From assembly GCF_017114865.1 (NCBI RefSeq), contig NZ_JADEYH010000016.1, forward strand, positions 62,001 to 126,000: DNA of 64,000 nucleotides, given 5' to 3'. The translations under genes and the position numbers were made by a program. Shown here one piece after another: positions 31,940-39,885 of this stretch. Position 1 is the stretch's first letter, and every line of letters starts with the position of its first letter. Source of the stretch: Streptomyces verrucosisporus (GTDB taxonomy: Bacteria; Actinomycetota; Actinomycetes; Streptomycetales; Streptomycetaceae). The notes beneath the pieces are model-generated. The model saw nothing but the letters and a program-made list of their open reading frames with translations. It was not told where the DNA came from and did not search any database.

Positions 31940-34900
31940 GTGCGGGGCTACGACCGCTACGAGGCTGACGACCACCTCTCTCAGCTCGAAGCCGAGATGA
32001 AGCGGCTGAAGGACGAGCGGGACAAGGCGGTCGACCACGCCGACGACCTCGGCTACCAGGTCGAAGTGCTGCGCGCCAAGCTGCACGAGGCGCGCCGCGC
32101 TCTCGCCGCGCGCCCGGCCGGCTACGACAACCTGTCGCACCAGGCCGAGCAGCTGCTGCGCAACGCCCAGGCGCAGGCCGAGCAGTTGCGGGCGGACGCC
32201 GAGCGCGAACTGCGCGAGGCCCGGGCCCAGACGCAGCGGATCCTCCAGGAGCACGCCGAGCGGCAGGCCCGTATGGAGGCCGAGCTGCACGCCGAGGCGG
32301 TCACCCGCCGCCAGCGGCTGGACGAGGAGCTGGCCGAGCGCCGCGCGACCGTCGAGTCGCACGTCAACGAGAACGTCGCCTGGGCCGAGCAGCTGCGCGC
32401 CCGCAGCGAGTCGCAGGCCCGCCGGCTGATGGACGAGGCCCGGGCCGAGGCCGAGCAGACCCTGGCCGCGGCCCGCGCCGAGGTGCAGCGGCTGACCGAG
32501 CAGTCCCGGCAGCGCCTGAACTCCGAGGCGGAGGCCGCCAAGGCCGAGGCCGAGCAGGTGCTGCGCCGGGCCCGCGCGGACGCCGAGCGGCTGCTGAACG
32601 CGGCCTCCACCCAGGCGCAGGAGGCCACCGAGCACGCCGAGCGGCTGCGCACCTCCACCGCCGCCGAGTCCGAGACCACCCGCCGTGAGGCCACCGCGCT
32701 GGCCCGCCAGGCCGAGCAGCGCATGCAGGAGGCCGAGACGGCGCTGCGCGAGGCCCGCGCGGAGGCCGACCGCGTCCTGGCCGAGGCGCGTGAGGCCGCC
32801 GCGAAGCGGCTGGCCGACGCCGAGTCGGAGAACGAGCAGCGCGGGCGTACCGCCAAGGCCGAGATCGCGCGCATGGTCGCCGAGGCCACCAAGGCCGCCG
32901 AGGCCGCCGAGGCCGAGGCCGAGCAGGTGCGGGCCGACGCCCGCGCCGAGGCCGAGCGGCTGGTCGCCGAGGCCCGCGAGAGCGCCCGCGCCAAGTCGGC
33001 CGAGGAGTCGGCCGCCCAGCTCGCCGAGGCCGCGCGCACCGCCGAGGAGGTGCTCACCAAGGCGTCCGAGGAGGCCAAGGCCACCACCCGGGCCGCCACC
33101 GAGGAGGCCGAGCGGCTGCGCGCGGAGGCCGAGGCGGAGGCCGACCGGCTGCGCGCCGAGGCGCACGACCTGGCCGAGCAGCTCAAGGGCGCGGCCAAGG
33201 ACGACACCGAGGAGTACCGCGCCAAGACCGTCGAGCTCCAGGAGGACGCGCGGCGGCTGCGCGGCGAGGCCGAGCAGTTGCGCGCCGACGCGGTCGAGGA
33301 GGGCGAGCGGATCCGCGGCGAGGCCCGCCGCGAGGCCGTCCAGCAGATCGAGGAGGCCGCCAGCCGCGCCGAGGAGCTGCTCAGCCAGGCCAAGGCGGAC
33401 GCCGAGGAGACCCGCGGGGCCGCGGTGGCCGAGGGCGAGCGGGTGCGCACCGAGGCGATCGAGCGGGCCACCGCCCTGCGCCGCCAGGCCGAGGAGACCC
33501 TGGAGCGGGCCCGCACCGAGGCCGAGGAGCTGCGGACGGCGGCCGAGCAGCAGGCCGAACGGGCCCGCACCGAGGCCGAGGAGACCGGCCGGCGGCTGCG
33601 CGCGGAGGCCGAGGAGGCCGTCGCCGCCCGCCGTGCCGAGGCCGATGGGGAGCTGGAGCGGCTGCGCGGCGAGGCCGAGCAGCGGCTGACCGCCGCCGAG
33701 GAGGAGCTGCGCGGGGCCCACGAGGAGGCCGAGCGGCTGCGCGAGGAGACCCGCGCCGAGACCGAGCGGCTGCGCGCGGAGTCGGCACAGCGGCTGCGCA
33801 CCCTGCGGGAGCAGGCCGAGGAGGAGACCGAGCGGCTGCGCACCGAGGCGGTCTCCGACGCCGCCCAGGCCCGCGCCGAGGGCGAGGCCGTGGCGGTGCG
33901 GCTGCGCACCGAGGCGGCGACCGAGGCCGAGCGGCTGCGCGCCGAGGCGCAGGAGACGGCCGACCGGGTGCGGGCGGAGGCGGACGCGGCCGCCGAGCGT
34001 ATGGGCGCCGAGGCCGCCGAGGCGCTGGCCGCCGCCCAGGAGGAGGCATCCAGGCGCCGCCGCGAGGCCGAGGAGCTACTCACCGGCGCCCGCCAGGAGG
34101 CGGACCGGGAGCGGGCACAGGCCCGGGAGCAGAGCGAGGAGTTGCTCGCCTCGGCCCGCAAGCGGGTCGAGGAGGCGCAGGCCGAGGCCGAGCGGCTGGT
34201 GGCCGAGGCCGAGCGGCGGGCAGCCGAACTGGTCTCCGCCGCCGAGCAGAAGGCCCAGCAGGTACGCGACTCGGTCGCGGGTCTGCACCAGCAGGCCGAG
34301 GAGGAGATCGCCGGTCTGCGCTCCGCGGCCGAGCACGCCGCGGCCGCTCTGCGCCAGGAGGCGAAGGAGGAGACGGACGCCGCCAAGTCGCTGGCGGAGC
34401 GCACCGTTTCGGAGGCGATCGCCGAGGCGGACCGGGTCCGGTCCACCGCCGGCGAGGAGGCCGAGCGCACGCGCGCCGAGGCCGACCGCGTACGGGACGA
34501 GGCCCGTGAGGCGGCGGCGCGACGGCTGGGCGACGCGGCCGAGCAGGCCGACCGGCTGGTCGCCGAGGCCCGCGAGGAGGCCGTACGCATCGCGGCGTCG
34601 GCCGAGGAGCAGGCGGACACCATGGTGGGCGCCGCCCGCAAGGAGGCCGAGCGGCTGGTGGCCGAGGCTCGGACCGAGAGCACCTCGCTGGTGGAGCAGT
34701 CCCGCAGCGACTCCGACACCATGCTGGAGGAGGCCCGCCGCGACGCGGGCGCCATCCGGGAGCGGGCCGAGGAGCTGCGTTCGCGCACCGAGGCCGAGGT
34801 CGAGGAGCTGCACGAGCGGGCGCGCCGGGAGGCCGCCGAGGCGATGCGGTCCGCCGGCGAGCGTGTGGACAAGCTGGTGAAGGCGGCCGAGGAGCAGCTG

Positions 34901-35323
34901 GCCGAGGCCGAGGAGAAGGCGCGTCAGGCCCGTTCGGATGCCGACTCCGAGGCGAGCAGGGTCCGTATCGCCGCGGTGCGCAAGGCCGAGGGACTGCTCA
35001 AGGAGGCCGAGCAGAAGAAGGCCGCGATCGTCCGGGAGGCCGAGAAGGTACTCGCCGAGGCGGAGGCCGAGGCCAAGCGGACCCTGGAGAAGGGCAAGCG
35101 CGAACTGGAGGTGCTGACCCGCCGTCGTGAGGACATCAACGCCGAGATCTCGCGCGTGCAGGACGTGCTGGAGGCCCTGGAGTCCTTCGAGTCACCCGGA
35201 AGGGGTAAGTCCGACAAGGGCGGCAAGGGGGGAAAGGGTTCTGACGGGGGATCGAACGGAGCGGTCAAGGCCGGTGCGGGAGCGGGAGCGACACATGGCG
35301 GCGGCAAACAGGGCAAGAACTGA
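31940..35323 (+). CDS. scy: Polarised-growth scaffold Scy, long coiled-coil protein
   Basis: 1127 residues. Begins MRGYDRYEADDHLSQLEAEMKRLKDERDKAVDHADDLG-like, here cited only to its first motif: a DivIVA-like start, then GYQVEVLRAKLHEARRAL. Nearly all the rest is a continuous Ala/Glu/Arg coiled coil of units such as EAERLRAEAE with hendecad-type spacing. It ends in a short Gly/Lys tail (KGGKGGKGS, THGGGKQGKN). Scy organises the hyphal tip with DivIVA and FilP. S. coelicolor Scy is, as I recall, about 1326 residues, so this copy would be some 200 shorter, which could reflect loss of repeat units. The GTG start is set by homology; the ribosome binding site is poor. filP follows by 123 bases. 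Confidence 0.94.
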   Translation: MRGYDRYEADDHLSQLEAEMKRLKDERDKAVDHADDLGYQVEVLRAKLHEARRALAARPAGYDNLSHQAEQLLRNAQAQAEQLRADAERELREARAQTQRILQEHAERQARMEAELHAEAVTRRQRLDEELAERRATVESHVNENVAWAEQLRARSESQARRLMDEARAEAEQTLAAARAEVQRLTEQSRQRLNSEAEAAKAEAEQVLRRARADAERLLNAASTQAQEATEHAERLRTSTAAESETTRREATALARQAEQRMQEAETALREARAEADRVLAEAREAAAKRLADAESENEQRGRTAKAEIARMVAEATKAAEAAEAEAEQVRADARAEAERLVAEARESARAKSAEESAAQLAEAARTAEEVLTKASEEAKATTRAATEEAERLRAEAEAEADRLRAEAHDLAEQLKGAAKDDTEEYRAKTVELQEDARRLRGEAEQLRADAVEEGERIRGEARREAVQQIEEAASRAEELLSQAKADAEETRGAAVAEGERVRTEAIERATALRRQAEETLERARTEAEELRTAAEQQAERARTEAEETGRRLRAEAEEAVAARRAEADGELERLRGEAEQRLTAAEEELRGAHEEAERLREETRAETERLRAESAQRLRTLREQAEEETERLRTEAVSDAAQARAEGEAVAVRLRTEAATEAERLRAEAQETADRVRAEADAAAERMGAEAAEALAAAQEEASRRRREAEELLTGARQEADRERAQAREQSEELLASARKRVEEAQAEAERLVAEAERRAAELVSAAEQKAQQVRDSVAGLHQQAEEEIAGLRSAAEHAAAALRQEAKEETDAAKSLAERTVSEAIAEADRVRSTAGEEAERTRAEADRVRDEAREAAARRLGDAAEQADRLVAEAREEAVRIAASAEEQADTMVGAARKEAERLVAEARTESTSLVEQSRSDSDTMLEEARRDAGAIRERAEELRSRTEAEVEELHERARREAAEAMRSAGERVDKLVKAAEEQLAEAEEKARQARSDADSEASRVRIAAVRKAEGLLKEAEQKKAAIVREAEKVLAEAEAEAKRTLEKGKRELEVLTRRREDINAEISRVQDVLEALESFESPGRGKSDKGGKGGKGSDGGSNGAVKAGAGAGATHGGGKQGKN

Positions 35324-35446
35324 GCCACTCGAACGGGCGTACATTCTGCATATCAAACCGGCATCTTCTCGAAGACACGCCGCTTTCCCCCCTAGGATTC
35401 CCTCTATCACTCTCCCGTCCGACCCCGTCTGACCGACAGGAACCCC

Positions 35447-36388
35447 ATGAGCGACAACACCTCTCCCTTCGGCTTCGAGCTCGTGCGGCGCGGCTACGAC
35501 CGCGGTCAGGTGGACGACCGCATCGCGAAGCTCGTCGCCGACCGTGACAATGCGCTGGCCCGTATCGCCTCGCTGGAGAAGCGCATCGAGGAGCTGCACC
35601 TCGAGACGCAGAACGCACAGGCGCAGATCAACGACTCCGAGCCGTCGTACGCCGGACTGGGCGCCCGTGTCGAGAAGATCCTCCGTCTCGCCGAGGAGGA
35701 GGCCAAGGACCTGCGCGAGGAGGCCCGCCGGGCCGCCGATCAGCACCGGGAGCTGGCCGAGTCCGCCGCGCAGCAGGTGCGCAACGACGCCGAGGCGTAC
35801 GCCTCCGACCGCAAGGCCAAGGCGGAGGACGAGGGAGCCCGGATCGTCGACAAGGCCAAGGGCGAGGCCGCCACGCTGCGCGCGGACGCGCAGAAGGACG
35901 CCCAGGCCAAGCGCGAGGAGGCCGACGCCCTCTTCGAGGACACCCGGGCCAAGGCCGCTCAGGCCGCCGCCGACTTCGAGACCAACCTGGCCAAGCGCCG
36001 CGAGCAGTCCGAGCGTGACCTGGCCTCCCGTCAGGCCAAGGCCGAGAAGCGGCTGGCGGAGATCGAGCACCGCGCCGAGCAGCTCCGCCTGGAGGCCGAG
36101 AAGCTGCGCACCGACGCCGAGCGCCGCGCCCGCCAGACGGTGGAGACCGCCCAGCGCCAGGCCGAGGACATCGTGGCCGACGCCAACGCCAAGGCCGACC
36201 GCATCCGCAGCGAGTCCGAGCGCGAGCTGGCCGCTCTCACCAACCGCCGCGACAGCATCAACGCCCAGCTCACCAACGTCCGCGAGATGCTGGCCACGCT
36301 CACCGGCGCGGCCGTCGCCGCGACCGGGCAGCCGAACACCGACGGCGGCGAGGAGTCGCTGGGCGTTCCCGCCCAGCAGTCGCGCTGA
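35447..36388 (+). CDS. filP: Intermediate-filament-like protein FilP
   Basis: 313 residues. Starts MSDNTSPFGFELVRRGYDRG, then a coiled-coil rod (RIASLEKRIEELHLETQNAQ, ARVEKILRLAEEEAKDLREE and onwards) with an Ala/Lys/Glu composition and a short Gly/Ser/Gln tail. FilP forms a cytoskeletal network at hyphal tips and interacts with DivIVA and Scy. GACAGGAACCCC precedes the ATG. It has its own candidate -10 (TAGGAT near 35391). The pair scy-filP is a hallmark of Streptomyces and close relatives. Confidence 0.95.
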   Translation: MSDNTSPFGFELVRRGYDRGQVDDRIAKLVADRDNALARIASLEKRIEELHLETQNAQAQINDSEPSYAGLGARVEKILRLAEEEAKDLREEARRAADQHRELAESAAQQVRNDAEAYASDRKAKAEDEGARIVDKAKGEAATLRADAQKDAQAKREEADALFEDTRAKAAQAAADFETNLAKRREQSERDLASRQAKAEKRLAEIEHRAEQLRLEAEKLRTDAERRARQTVETAQRQAEDIVADANAKADRIRSESERELAALTNRRDSINAQLTNVREMLATLTGAAVAATGQPNTDGGEESLGVPAQQSR

Positions 36389-36701
36389 GACCGAGCCAGG
36401 CCGGCAGGACCGGCAGACGGTGGGACACCGCGCCCCGTACCGCCCTTCGGCGGTACGGGGCGCCGCCGTCTTCCCGTCCCGGCTCCCGGGCGTGCCTCGC
36501 CCCACGCGCGCCCCGCGCGGGCCCCACGGGCGGCCCCACCGGCGGACGGGAACCGGACTCCCCCGGTGGTCTCATGGTCCGGACGGGCCCGGCGCCTGCC
36601 GTGGCCGCCGGCTCGCGTCACGCTCGCGCTCGCCGCGCTGATCGGCGCGTACGACCGCACCTCCGCCCGCGAAGTCTGACGGACGCCTCCGCCGCGCGGG
36701 G
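36389..36701. other. Gap filP to zinc-finger gene
   Basis: 313 bases containing the filP terminator at its start. The remainder shows no gene with normal codon bias and no repeat that I could make sense of. Confidence 0.45.
36431..36462 (+). terminator. filP terminator
   Basis: Perfect 14-bp stem (36431-36444 with 36449-36462) closed by a CTTC tetraloop, 43 bases after the filP stop. Confidence 0.8.
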
Positions 36702-37025
36702 TCAGTACCTGGGGGCCTGACGGGACCGCTGGAGCCGTGCGCTCCGGCGGTCCCTGGCGTTCCAGCAGGCCCGGTGCCAGTGCCGCCGGTCTTCCACCCG
36801 CCCGTCGCGCTGCCAGGCCACCACGTGCGGCACCCCGGGCGGGATCTCCTGGTCGCAGCCGGGGCAGCGGTAGTGCTTGGCCGCGGACTGCCCGCTGATC
36901 TGCCGGACCACCCACTCCTCGCCGCGCCACTCGTCGGTGTGCTCCATGCCGTAGCGGTCGTCCGCCTCCCCGTCGCGGCGGGCGGACCTGCCACCGCCGC
37001 GCGGGCGGTTTCGACGCGGGGACAA
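36702..37025 (-). CDS. Small zinc-finger-like protein
   Basis: 107 residues with a TTG start at 37025 (GAGGTG just upstream); a GTG at 37037 is the alternative. Basic N-terminus (SPRRNRPRGGGRSARR), then EWRGEEWVVRQISGQS and a CPGCDQEIPPGVPHVV...HWHRACW cluster whose two CxxC/HxxxC halves should bind one zinc. Database entries often label the Streptomyces version ATP/GTP-binding protein, which the sequence does not support. The zinc site and basic arms suggest nucleic-acid binding. Conserved next to scy-filP by my recollection. Confidence 0.75.
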   Translation of the reverse strand: MSPRRNRPRGGGRSARRDGEADDRYGMEHTDEWRGEEWVVRQISGQSAAKHYRCPGCDQEIPPGVPHVVAWQRDGRVEDRRHWHRACWNARDRRSARLQRSRQAPRY

Positions 37026-37342
37026 CAGGCACCTCACGTGGTCTCGGGGGCCTTCGGGCCCGTCGGCGGACTGCTCCGTCCAGCCTACGCAGGTCGCGGG
37101 CGGCCTTGTGCCGCGCACTCGCGGCACCTCTCCCTCCGTCTCCCCCCGCCCTCCCGCGCGGTCCGAAAAAATTCCCGGCAGGCCGTGCCCTTGGCACGTG
37201 TCAGGCGTTGTTGCCTCAAGGGGACCGTCCGGCGGTCCGTTCGGAGGGCCGCCGCAGACCACCGCGGGCCGCCGCAGGCCGTCGCGCGGCGGTGCCGGTA
37301 CGGCGCCGGGGCGGCCACGGTACCGGGCAGGAGGCTGTGGCG
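37026..37342. other. Divergent promoter region
   Basis: 317 bases between divergent genes. An inverted repeat CGTGCC-N3-GGCACG lies at 37184-37198 and a short A-rich tract (GAAAAAA) near 37165-37171 is notable in this G+C-rich sequence. No further gene. Confidence 0.4.
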
Positions 37343-38467
37343 ATGCACATCGGGACTTTCGTGCCGGCGGGGCAGTTCCCGGGGCAGGGACAGGGGGAGG
37401 CGCTCCATCGCGCCCTGCGCTCGGCGGAAGCCGCCGAGCGGGCCGGCCTGGACTCCGTGTGGGTGGCCGAGCACCACTTCGTCCCCTACGGGGTCTGCCC
37501 CTCGGCGATCACCCTGGCCGCGCTGCTGCTGGGGCGCACCCGGCGCATCGAGGTGGGCACGGCCGTGAGCGTGCTCCCCACCGTGCATCCGGTCGCCCTG
37601 GGCGAGCAGACCGCGCTGCTGCACCTCGTCTCCGACGGCCGGTTCACCCTCGGCGTCGGCCGCGGCGGTCCCTGGGTGGACCTGGAGGTCTTCGGCGGCG
37701 GCGTCGAGGCGTACGAGCGGGGCTTCCCCGAGTCGCTGGACCTGCTGCTGCGCTGGCTGCGCGAGCCGCGCGTCGGCGCGGACGGCGAGCGCTACCGCTT
37801 CCGCGAGGTCCCCGTCGTACCGCGCCCGGACCAGGGCCTGGGCGGGCCGGAGGCGCCGCCCGTGCTGGTCGCCTGCACCTCCCCCGCCTCCGTGCGGCTG
37901 GCAGCGGCGCGCGGGCTGCCGATGCTGCTGGGGATGCACTGCGGGGACGAGGAGAAGGCGGACATGGTCGCCCTGTGGCGGCGCGAGGCGCTGTCGGCGG
38001 GAGCGGACCCGGAGGCCGTGGCGGCGGCCGGGCACGTGTCGGCCGGTGTGGCGCAGGTGGCCGACACCCGCGACGAGGCCGTGGAGACGCTCACCAAGGC
38101 GATGCCCGGCTGGCTGCGCCAGGGCCTGGAGGCCCACACGACCGTGGACGGCCGGGCGCGTTCGATGCGCGACCCGCTCGCCTACACCGAGCTGCTGTGC
38201 TCGTTGCACCCGGTCGGCCCGCCCCGGCTGTGCGCGGCCCGGCTCGCGGCCACCGCCGAACGAACCGGGATCGGCCGGTTCGCGCTGCTCGTCGAGGGAT
38301 CCGGAGACCTGGCCGCCACCGAGCTGAACGTCCGGCGGTTGGGCTCCGAGGTGCTGCCGCTCCTCCCCCGAGCAGCGGCAGCTCCCGTGCCGTCGGGCAC
38401 AGCGCCGGACACAGCTGCGAACACACCGCCGGACGACGAGGGCGCGGAGACGGACACGGCGCCCTGA
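37343..38467 (+). CDS. LLM-class flavin-dependent oxidoreductase
   Basis: 374 residues starting MHIGTFVPAGQFPGQ, with AGGAGG eight bases upstream. TIM-barrel bacterial-luciferase fold: AERAGLDSVWVAEHHFVPYG, TRRIEVGTAVSVLPTVHP, TLGVGRGGPWVDLEVFG and PVLVACTSPASVRLAAARG. It would use FMNH2 or F420. The last ~35 residues are a Pro/Thr/Asp tail. Substrate unknown. It lies alone between the zinc-finger and the 38501 genes. Confidence 0.88.
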   Translation: MHIGTFVPAGQFPGQGQGEALHRALRSAEAAERAGLDSVWVAEHHFVPYGVCPSAITLAALLLGRTRRIEVGTAVSVLPTVHPVALGEQTALLHLVSDGRFTLGVGRGGPWVDLEVFGGGVEAYERGFPESLDLLLRWLREPRVGADGERYRFREVPVVPRPDQGLGGPEAPPVLVACTSPASVRLAAARGLPMLLGMHCGDEEKADMVALWRREALSAGADPEAVAAAGHVSAGVAQVADTRDEAVETLTKAMPGWLRQGLEAHTTVDGRARSMRDPLAYTELLCSLHPVGPPRLCAARLAATAERTGIGRFALLVEGSGDLAATELNVRRLGSEVLPLLPRAAAAPVPSGTAPDTAANTPPDDEGAETDTAP

Positions 38468-38500
38468 CCGGCCGCCGACCCGCTCGCCGTCCGTCCGCGG

Positions 38501-38893
38501 TCAGCAGTCGCGCAGTTCCGGCGACTGGTTGAGGAGCTGGCCGCGGACGGAGGTGAAGCGGGCGAGCCGCTCGTCCGCGGAGGAGTCCACCGGGAAGACC
38601 GCGACCCGGTGGCAGTTCTGGAAGGCCAGTCTCACCCCGAAGTGGCGCTCCAGCGCGCCGCGTATCGCGTCGCTGGCGAGTGCGCGCAGCAGCTGACCCC
38701 GCGCCCGCTCGTCCGGCGGCGGCGTCTGGTTGTCGGCGAACTCCCCGCCGTCCACCCTGAGCTGGGCCACCAGAGAACTGATCATGTCCCATGCGTAGGG
38801 CAGGGACGTACGGACGCAGTCGACGAAGGCCGCCTCATCGACCTCGCCTCGCTCGGCCTGCTCCAGGAGGGCCGGTGAGACGTCGAGCGACAT
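38501..38893 (-). CDS. Conserved actinobacterial protein, SCO5389-like
   Basis: 130 residues starting MSLDVSPALLEQAERG with GAGAGGAG upstream. Contains FVDCVRTSLPYAWDMISSLV, LLRALASDAIRGALERHFGV and FQNCHRVAVFPVDSS. No catalytic motif or membrane segment. The set is found in Streptomyces as a short cytoplasmic protein near nucS; its function is unknown to me. Divergent from nucS across 230 bases. The two internal Cys and C-terminal Cys (LRDC) are free or could pair. Confidence 0.8.
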   Translation of the reverse strand: MSLDVSPALLEQAERGEVDEAAFVDCVRTSLPYAWDMISSLVAQLRVDGGEFADNQTPPPDERARGQLLRALASDAIRGALERHFGVRLAFQNCHRVAVFPVDSSADERLARFTSVRGQLLNQSPELRDC

Positions 38894-39109
38894 GGGTTCT
38901 CCTCTCGCGATCCCGGGCATACCAGGACCTCAGGGACGGGCTGTCGGGGCTGCGCGTAACCGGACGATCTCGTACGGCGACCCCCGGGCTGCAACGTTAT
39001 GCCCGCACGTACCGCCGCACCAGGCTTGTGGGCACACAACCAGCCACGCTCGAACGGTGATCGAACGGGGAGAAGCAGGGGCGAATCGCGTGGACCGCCC
39101 GCCGTCCAG

Positions 39110-39115
39110 TAGCGT
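39110..39115 (+). promoter_or_regulatory. -10 hexamer before nucS
   Basis: TAGCGT eight bases before the ATG, with no ribosome binding site. Confidence 0.45.
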
Positions 39116-39123
39116 GACCGACC

Positions 39124-39795
39124 ATGCGTCTCGTCATCGCCCGCTGCTCCGTGGACTACGCCGGAAGGCTCACCGCCCACCTCCCCCCGGCTCCCCGCCT
39201 CATCCTGGTGAAGGCCGACGGATCGGTCTCGGTCCATGCGGACGACAGGGCATACAAGCCCCTCAACTGGATGTCTCCGCCGTGCACCCTCAAAGAGGGC
39301 GAGGAGGACGGTGTCGGCGTCTGGACGGTGGTCAACAAATCGGGGGAGAAACTCATCATCACCATGGAGGAGGTCCTGCACGACTCCTCGCACGAACTCG
39401 GCGTCGATCCCGGCCTGATCAAGGACGGTGTGGAGGCGCACCTTCAGGAACTCCTCGCTGACCGAATGGAGACCCTCGGCGAGGGATGGTCGCTGATACG
39501 GCGTGAGTACCCCACCGCCATCGGGCCGGTGGACATACTGTGCCGGGACGCGGAGGGGACCACCGTCGCGATCGAGATCAAGCGGCGAGGCGAGATCGAC
39601 GGCGTCGAGCAGCTCACCCGTTATCTGGAACTGCTCAACCGCGACCCTCACCTCGCCCCGGTGCGGGGGGTGTTCGCGGCCCAGGAGATCAAGCCGCAGG
39701 CGCGCGTGCTGGCCACGGACCGCGGCATCGACTGCGTCGTCCTCGACTACGACGCGCTGCGCGGCATCGAGGACGACAAGCTGCGGCTGTTCTGA
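39124..39795 (+). CDS. nucS: Mismatch-specific endonuclease NucS/EndoMS
   Basis: 223 residues. Cleaves both strands at mispaired bases and provides the non-canonical mismatch repair of actinobacteria that lack MutS/MutL. N-terminal DNA-binding half (VIARCSVDYAGRLTAHLP, KPLNWMSPPCTLKEGE). C-terminal nuclease with GPVDILC (Asp137) and AIEIKRRGEIDG (Glu151, Lys153), plus VEQLTRYLELLNRDP. The last residues DDKLRLF resemble a beta-clamp binding peptide, matching the known need of NucS for the clamp. Read from a leaderless message. The length agrees with mycobacterial NucS. Confidence 0.95.
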   Translation: MRLVIARCSVDYAGRLTAHLPPAPRLILVKADGSVSVHADDRAYKPLNWMSPPCTLKEGEEDGVGVWTVVNKSGEKLIITMEEVLHDSSHELGVDPGLIKDGVEAHLQELLADRMETLGEGWSLIRREYPTAIGPVDILCRDAEGTTVAIEIKRRGEIDGVEQLTRYLELLNRDPHLAPVRGVFAAQEIKPQARVLATDRGIDCVVLDYDALRGIEDDKLRLF

Positions 39796-39815
39796 CCACT
39801 CCGGGCTGCCCGGTG

Positions 39816-39868
39816 CGCACGCCGGGGCCGTGACCGCGCGTCGAGCGCGGTCACGGCCCCGGCGTGCG
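39816..39868. terminator. Bidirectional terminator, nucS and ATPase gene
   Basis: Perfect 24-bp stem (39816-39839 with 39845-39868) and 5-base loop between convergent genes. One of the strongest hairpins in the window. Confidence 0.8.
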
Positions 39869-39885
39869 TGGCTTCCGGACCCGGA

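Noticed and set aside
31940..35323. Scy repeats as an assembly artefact
   Set aside because: Units are diverged and keep one open frame with normal codon bias; the true length still merits a check.
36530..36700. Small plus-strand frame after filP resembling a membrane-segment fragment
   Set aside because: Too short, no ribosome binding site and no recognisable homology.
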